64,000 bases of DNA from Isoetes taiwanensis (taxonomy: Eukaryota > Streptophyta > Lycopodiopsida > Isoetales > Isoetaceae): assembly GCA_021234155.1 (NCBI GenBank), contig JAJEKV010000064.1, positions 2,294,001 through 2,358,000 on the forward strand, written 5' to 3'. Below the pieces are notes generated by a model that had not been told where the DNA came from, did not search any database, and was given only the letters and a program-made list of their open reading frames with translations. Position numbers and translations under genes: made by a program. Positions 56,718-64,000 of the stretch are shown here, one piece after another. Within the stretch, counting starts at the first letter, position 1. Every line of letters begins with the position of its first letter.

Positions 56718-59700
56718 GGTGTTACAGTTTTTGAAAGCCGTGAGACCGCCTAGGGGTGGTAGTTAGGAACTTAGCCTAAGAGGTGCCAGTGGGTGGCATG
56801 GGAATGTCTGGGAATGTTCCAAAGGTTAGAAACTACCTAGGGGCAGTCTTGGTTAATTTATATAGCAATTCTTTCGTATGGAAAGTGAACATTTAATTAA
56901 AATGTTAAAATGGCCTTTTAAATTCCAAAACCATTAGGTTGAGGGGGCCCACGTGGCATTACCTGATTGGCCATGGCTATTCCTAAGGGAATTCATTCTC
57001 TGATATGCAAATGACAGCAACTGGATCTGCCTAAAAAGGCCCGAATCTATTGATTAAGGGCGCGATTTTGAGGCTGGGAAAAGGCCCAAAGCCTTTTCAA
57101 GGGCTAATCTTAGCCTTCCCACCAGTATATTAAGGATTGAGGCCATTTTGAGATGGATATCGATTTTTAGAGCATAGCTTTTGGTGTTGCCTTGAAGATC
57201 GATTCCCTCTATTCCTTTGATATTTTGTTGTGCTTCGTCTTTAGGGATTGGTCAGAGATCAATCCAACCTCTTTGGGTTAGTATCAAAGCTTCTTGGTAG
57301 TTTTGGGTTATTTTGCTATATATTCTAAATGAGGTGCACCATGGACTATTACAGTCGTCGGATTCATCGATACTACGACCCAGATCGTATGTTGGGGCCC
57401 CTGCGCACCTCTCGTTTCACTTATAGTCATTTATGATTGGAGGCGCCTATGATTTTAAAATATGAAATACGATTTTGCCTAAGGTTTTGAGGGAATATCG
57501 AACCTCTATATGACTTTGCCCAAGATTTTAGAATATAAAATACAGGAGCTCGAACCTCTACCAAAATAATTCAATGTCCTAGACTCCTAACTAAGACTAC
57601 ATAATTCAATGTCCTAACTAAGACTACTTTAACTAATATACCCAGTGAGTTAATGCGATTATTTTTTATCTTGAATCTATGTTTTTTCTTATAACAACTT
57701 ATTCAATTGTTTTAGGGATATATGGTCTATGGTTTCAGGAATTGTTATTTTTACATCTATATCAAATCCCCCTGGAGCCTCCTGTTATTTTGCTACATAT
57801 TCCATTGAGTGTGAGTTGCTCTGGGTTTGAGCAATACTGCAGTGGCAGTACTAGTTCTTTTGATAAGAACTATTAGAGCTAGGCTTCAAGCTAATCCTGA
57901 GGGTTAGTTGCAGTGGTGCGTGGGGAGTTCTGGGAACTCAAGGTTGAGGGGAACTCCAGGAGTTCTAGGTAGCACAATCAATCTTACTTTTTTGTAGGCA
58001 GTAATAATTTGGTATCAGAGCTTTGTTTGGAGTCTACCGTTCTGACCCTCTGTGGCAACTAACTAGGTTAGTTGCGTTATGAAAGATGAAGCTATGGTGA
58101 TATTGTGATGACCGTTATTACCATGATGATATTGGGATTATCATTCATACTATGGTAATGCTGCAACTATGTATTGTAAATTGTAGTATTAAGTAGGTAT
58201 TCAAGATTAAAAGTTGCAGCCTTGTAAGGAGGTGCCAGCAACTTAACTGTTGTCTGGTGGTCATAAAGATCATGAAGAGTATCTTAGAAACACCTTGGAA
58301 TTGCAAGGGTTGGATTTAGAAATTGGTTCTCAGACTCTTGCAGTGTTGAGAAGTGGAACAGAGGCTGCTGCAGAGTTTCTCAGAAAGCTTTGTTTGCTTC
58401 GAGCTTTGCAAATAAGACTCCTTGGGGGCCGAGATTCGCTTTGGAAAAGTTGCAGGGCATTTGGTGAAGCGGTCGTTGTAAGGAACTGGTGACGGCTATG
58501 TCATACTAGTTCGGTGGAAGATTTGGGGTTCTAGTATGTGCTAGGACTTAGCAGTCTAAATACCGCGTTTTGGAAGCAGAGCTTCCATTGGGACTCTGGG
58601 AGTCTTGAACAGTTATAGACGTGGTGGAATCTGGGATTCCGTGGAAGTCCAATGTTCAAACACAACCATGGAGAATCTACCATGATAGTAGTTCAAGTAA
58701 ACTCATTTGGTACTGATTGCAATGACCTGTCTGGATACATGTCTGAGCAATCAACGCCAGCCATATTGATGCTCGATATTCCTAGCTTAACATCCGAGAT
58801 GTTAAGAGATGGATGAGTTGGTCATTTGAGCATAAAAGTCCATTGAAGCTACGTAAGAATGTGTAATCATTCTAGTTATTACCCCAAAAGCTTTTGTGGA
58901 CATTCTTGAGTCTGACCCCAGGAGGACAGTTCCTTTCTTTTTGTTCAAAACAATCAATCGACTCTGTGAGTCGAGATTGGAAGGTTCTATTGTGTGTTGC
59001 ACTGGGTGCACTACTGTGAAAACTAGGCAAGATTGTAGTCGAGGCCTAGATCGGTTACTTGATAAATTGATGCCGCCAAGTTAAGATAGTTGCATCAAAG
59101 AAAGTAATTGTTTGTGTTATTTTCAGTTAGGTAAAGCTTGTAAATAGAGTGTATGGGCGCTCTATTGATACACAAGTTGATGCTTTGTTCCATAGAAATG
59201 GAATAGGTTATGTAACCATGACATAGGTCGTAGAGATCAATTGTTATAAGACTACTCATGGTTCTTTCCGGATTCATTGTTATAAGACTAGTCATGTTAA
59301 TATGCTTTACAAGTTGAAAATATACCATGCACATGATATCAGCCCATAGCATTGATTCAAGCTGGGCAAGATATTGTGAGCAATGGTTGAACCAAGATAT
59401 TTTTGGTTCAAAAGATTCAAGCAATGCTTGAACAATTATGAGCAACACGGTAATCTTGCTTTAAATCATAATGATGTATCCTTAATTGGATTGTGGAACA
59501 ACTAATTATCGGTGTAGATAATTAGAATTCATTATGGAAATTTAAGTAGGTGCTTGTTCTCCATTTCTTTCCCCGGGGAGGGAGAATGGTTATCAATTTG
59601 CACTTGGGGAGGTGTAATATGCACATCTATAGTAGTGCACTTAGAGATTTGTTCTATAGTCATCCAGCAATTTGTCCTTTCTATGGCTCAATTTCTCCGG

Positions 59701-61430
59701 GGAGGAAAGGGTTTATGACATGGGTAATGAGCGGGTTGTGAAAGATTGGAATTCAACCTAAGTGTGTCTTGGGATTGCGAAAAATTCTTAATCTTCGACT
59801 ACACATTCATGGATTTTCTGACTTAGGGTCGAGAACTAAATGGATTAGAGCTCAATTGGAAGCTATTGGCATGGTCAAAAGCTGTTGTTGGCAATCTTGC
59901 TTCGAGCGTTGGGACTTGGAATAAGGATTTCTAATAAAACTGATGTTAGGAGTGAGCTTGAAGGACTATTGGATTTTCCAAAGTCAAAAGGTTGCCTAAA
60001 TAATCTCAAGCTAAGTGTAACTAAGTGAGATTATATGACCATGGGTTGAGAACTTATGATTAGAAGTTCATGAGTTGAAGTGTTGGATATTCTCTAGAGG
60101 ATAATATACAGATGACCATAGCAATCTCTATAAGCATAGAGTTTCTTGAATTGTGTTTGAATTGTGATATAATCCTTATTTGAAGGATTGTTAATGCACA
60201 TCGAGAAGATTGACTAAAGGGCATGGTGATTATGTTTGGGACTGGTGCATTAGTGTCTTTTCTTGTGGAAAAGTGGTTATGTCCTGATGGTTGATCCCTA
60301 TGTTCATGTGTGATGCATCACAAAATCCTATACTAGGTATGGGAAGCTATGGGTCAAGTTTGCCAAGTTGTTACTTGGAGTTGAGTGTGCAATGTGTCAG
60401 GCTATGAAAGACAAGGATAGTTGCATACTAAGAGTGCCACTAGCTTACTTACATGGAACCATTATGTAAGTGTGAGAGCATAAGTCACATTGCTTGAGAC
60501 TGCTAGGCAGCGCACTTGGTTCTAGTAAGGTTTGACCAAGTACCCTAGGGTGGTACTAATGAAGTAGATATTATTAACCTAATGTGGTTAAAATATGCGT
60601 GCAACATGATGGGACCATTGAAATGGTCTATGTGAAGGATCATGAGATCATGTATTGGATAAATGTGTGAATCATCTAGATGTACTCCGATCAATACAGT
60701 CCTGGAAGATGTGTTGAGAGTAAAATTTATCCATGAGAAGTTAACTAAGTGGAAGGATTAGCTACCCTGCCATGTTGCTTCAAATTAAACCATGTAAACG
60801 ATCTAAAGCGATCTAATATATGTAGATTGGCATAGAATCCTATGATATATACTGCAGTACATGAGTGCCTCAAAAGGGATTCTACTTTAAGTTGTTGCAT
60901 GATGGAGAGACAATTCTCACTTTTCCAGAAGTAGAGTTGTTTGAATCTCCAAGTTAGAGCCAAACCTATGCAAGTTAAAGTCATCTTGAGGAAGATGATT
61001 GTGTCGACCTAAGAAATGATAATTTCTTAGTTATACGAACCAATTTTCTTAACAATATGGTTTAAGAAAAGTGCCAATGTTTATTCCGCGTTATGCTAAT
61101 ACTTTTCGAAGAAAAAAGCTGGGAATATTAGCATATGGGTTAGCTTTGTTGGGAAAACTAGATCTAGTACCGAGTATCGTGAAAGCGAACTATACGAACT
61201 ATACTATAATGTTGGATAATGAGGCTATATTCCACGATATAGTGTTCGTGTTAAACTCCACTCTAACATGAACTGATTTTGGATGCTCCAATTTGTTTGG
61301 AAGTTGTACAATAAGGATATTCTTGGAATATCAAGGTCTCGTAGGGACATGAATACAATATATCTCCTATATTGAATCCTTAGTTAGACCTTGAGGCCAA
61401 GGTTCTAAGGAGGGGGAGGAAATAAAGCGT
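56718..61430 (+). mobile_element. Degenerate LTR retrotransposon (5' LTR, primer site, gutted interior)
   Basis: A probable 5' LTR begins TGTTACAG at 56718 and ends just before a perfect primer site TGGTATCAGAGC (58010-58021), complementary to initiator tRNA-Met. A purine-rich tract at 61407-61422 (AAGGAGGGGGAGGAAA) followed by GTTACAG marks the expected start of the 3' LTR. The interior (58.0-61.4 kb) has no intact domain. One short stretch near 58256-58300 (GHKDHEEYLRNTLELQ) resembles the reverse transcriptase region of gypsy elements, but only 240 bp after the primer site, implying large deletions. LTR-to-LTR similarity beyond the first bases is not evident. Confidence 0.55.
58010..58021 (+). 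other. Primer-binding site (tRNA-iMet)
   Basis: TGGTATCAGAGC is the standard plant LTR-retrotransposon primer site complementary to the 3' end of initiator tRNA-Met. Confidence 0.8.
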
Positions 61431-64000
61431 TACAGGTAATTTGGGGGCATGTCGCACATGATAGACCCTATGGGACGTCCATGGTTGTGGAGTGGCGTCG
61501 ATCTTACCACTGGGTGGACTGGGATATGATTGACATGAGTATATGATTTGTATCTACTAAGTGCAGATAGTGAATTTTGAGATGGTAAAAGTTCGTATGC
61601 TTAAGTGGCAATAAAGTCAAGGTTAAGGGGTCCAAGAATGGACCTAAAACCATTGTGTTTGTATTGATTGACAGGACAATCATGATTGGTTAGATCAATC
61701 TAAAGGTAAATATACCATGAATGCAAAGTATAACCTTTTCTTTTCTTGCAAAGGCAAGGGTTCTTGTTTTGGGGTTGCATCATTGAGTGTATGCCAAACT
61801 GCTCCAAGTCATACTAGCTTGCCTAATCAGGGATTTGGCTTGGACTTGGTTCTAGTTTCTCCAAGAATATCTGTTGGCGAGTAGTGTTTGATGCATTCTG
61901 GTATAAGACAGATGATCTAAATTTGCTTCTTGTTGTTGTTGCAACTTTGGATTGCAAGAGCAAAGTTGTATTTGCAAGTGTGGAGCTCACGTCCTGTTCT
62001 ATGTGTCGAACAGTTAAGGACTGAGCATGGTGCTTCTTGGTATTGCTTTTGTGTAACACAGTTCTTTTCCTTTTAAAGTCTCTTAACACTAGACATGTCC
62101 CTCGGACCATTCCTGATCCATGGACCAGAACTGGCCCACATGACCTCTGCCACTTAAACTCATGTAACTCAGTAAGGAAATTTCAATTTTATAATATACC
62201 ACTATCATTTGAGTCTTCACTTGTTTCTTAATGACCTCTGAGAATTTCAAGACCAATGGGGTCATCTATACCTTGTGGTGATTGCTCAAACATTGGAGAA
62301 TTTGGCAGTTTCTGCACCAATCCAGAACTGCTTTCTTTAATATTTCTAGCATAAAGTGACCTAAACCTTGCTAAAATTGAAGGTATTTGCCTGTTTATCA
62401 TAGAACACATTGAGTTTTATGTTCCCATATTTTCTTGCTATCATCTGACATCGGTGGAAGCCGCCAAACCCTATTTTGGTCAGAAAAGCTGCTTGAGGTT
62501 CAAGAATTGTTTCTCTCTCATTATAACAAGTTTTGATTTAATTCTTGTGGCCATGAGTTGCTAACTATACGAGCTATAGTTTCATGATTTTTTGGAGTGT
62601 TTATAAGTCATGTTAACCTCAATATTTACTAAAAGAATCTACTATACAGAATTCTGGACAAAAGTATATGTTAAAATGCTCTAATAACAACCATCCATAA
62701 TGCCATGTGGGCAATAAATGATGCGTTCTATTTATATCTACATAGAACATAACTCTTATCAAGTTACATATAGTGTAACTAGGGTGTAACTATGCTATTT
62801 TTGGAATTCAAACATGATGTACAACAGCCGAATTAACACATTAGAGCATAAAAAGTTGGATCAACTCCATAATTATAGGTCCAAAACTCCACAATGATTA
62901 AGTTAGTGATGTTTATTGATGAATTCAAGTGGATGTTGTGAAGTTTAGCCATGACAATATATAAATAGACCACATAACATTTCATATATGCTTCTTTGGT
63001 TCATAGAAAGAGACACTACTTTTTCCCAAATATGCCTTTAAAATAGTACAAAATGTGAGAAATGATATATTATAGAAATCTTTTATATAGGTTGTATGGT
63101 CTTATTGAAAAAAATACCATGAAATCTGCTTATTTCTTACTAGCATAAACTTCATATCTGTGTTACTGCTCTAAGCCATTGTCATTCAAGTAGAATAATA
63201 TTACATGTAAGTTATCTTTCATGTGTATTATATTTTTTATGGATGCAAACCTTTTTTGGCAATAGAAATCTCTAGTTGCATGTTAAAGTAACATGTTATT
63301 TCTAAGGTTTTAATTTATATAAGCAGGCATCACCATTTATGGTCCACGAGACCAATTGTATAGAGCATATATCTCTCACTAGCCTTATCCATTTTTCTCC
63401 ATAGAATGATACTATGGCTTTTTAGCTTCGATCACATGATTTTTGAAAGATGTAAGTGAAAGTCCATGTAGGTTCAATTGGTCATAAATACCCTATAAAT
63501 TCTCAATTATTGTGCTTCAACCTTACCCTTAAATTATGCAAGCTAACCTAATCAATTGATTTTGTCCTATAGAGAATCATACAAGTAAACTATACGTGAA
63601 AGTTGAGATCAAAATGGATTAAGGTGGCACCATTAATGATTTTTAAACTTTCAGTCATTTGGACCAATGTTGGTCTGCAACTGGACTGTAGATAGCGGTC
63701 TACCTTGATTCTTTATAGTAAAAGTTTTACATATTTTTACTGGGTTCTTTTTGCATTGGTTTCTTGACATAAGATATTTTGAGAATGTGATTTTGTAAAG
63801 TCACACCTTAGGGCACAAATCTAGAATAAACATTAAAGATATAATATAATTGATGCTATCTATTCTAGTACAATCTTCAAGATAATGAACAAAAAATATT
63901 TTTTGTGAACAAAGTGGTCCAAGAGCTATTTGTGTCCCAAAACTCAACTTGAAATGGACTAACATAGGATATTATCAATTTTTGAATGAACTATGGACCA
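61431..64000. other. No recognised gene
   Basis: AT-rich sequence. The first few hundred bases may belong to the 3' LTR of the preceding element. Open frames (61823-62110, 62037-62231, 62228-62410) are short and show no family resemblance. No repeats shared with the rest of the window were recognised. Confidence 0.5.

Overview
This is a plant nuclear window, most likely from a fern or another seed-free vascular plant. That placement is an inference. It rests on decayed PPR genes of the 'DMYAKCG...' type, CAP/PR-1 genes, and a very dense load of nested plant-type transposons (CACTA, PIF/Harbinger, Helitron, LINE, Ty3/gypsy) with long TC/TTC tracts. There are no bacterial-style operons, rRNA, tRNA or CRISPR arrays. 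The only open reading frames that look intact are one PR-1 gene (1000-1473), one Harbinger transposase (26561-27913) and a few small unassigned frames.

0-10.6 kb: a PR-1 (CAP superfamily) cluster. A PR-1 gene leaves the window on the minus strand (start codon at 12-10) and lies head-to-head with an intact PR-1 gene at 1000-1473. PR-1 pseudogene pieces and repeat units (called R1 and G here) follow, duplicated several times up to 10.6 kb. 10.6-13.1 kb: the left part of a CACTA-like element, whose left border is defined by comparison with an uninserted paralogous copy at about 6070. It is cut at 13092 by a Helitron-like 3' end. 13-21 kb: mostly non-coding DNA with foldbacks and a decayed PPR gene. 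21.4-22.9 kb: a second head-to-head PR-1 pair, an inverted copy of the first; both members are broken. 23-26.2 kb: LINE remnants on both strands.

26.2-46.5 kb: a Russian doll of transposons. The outer layer is a Harbinger-type unit: transposase on plus; Ser-rich ORF and Myb/SANT-like partner on minus. The Myb-like gene is split after codon 55 by a 4.6-kb DNA transposon with 30-bp perfect terminal inverted repeats and a TTTG target duplication (30240-45910). Removing the insert and one TSD copy leaves the Myb-like frame open across the junction. This inner transposon carries ORF1 (N-terminal conserved domain, coiled coil, RING-H2-like finger) and, convergently, a multi-exon transposase-like ORF2. 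I do not recognise it as a named superfamily, and it is the best candidate here for something undescribed. Its ORF1 is itself split by an 11.0-kb Ty3/gypsy element (31007-42048, minus strand, ATGAT target duplication).

46.5-55.5 kb: LINE copies of one family next to long TC/TTC tracts, and a 2.3-kb direct duplication with patchy identity. 55.8-56.7 kb: a decayed second copy of ORF1. 56.7-61.4 kb: a degenerate LTR-retrotransposon with a clear tRNA-Met primer site. 61.4-64 kb: no recognisable gene.
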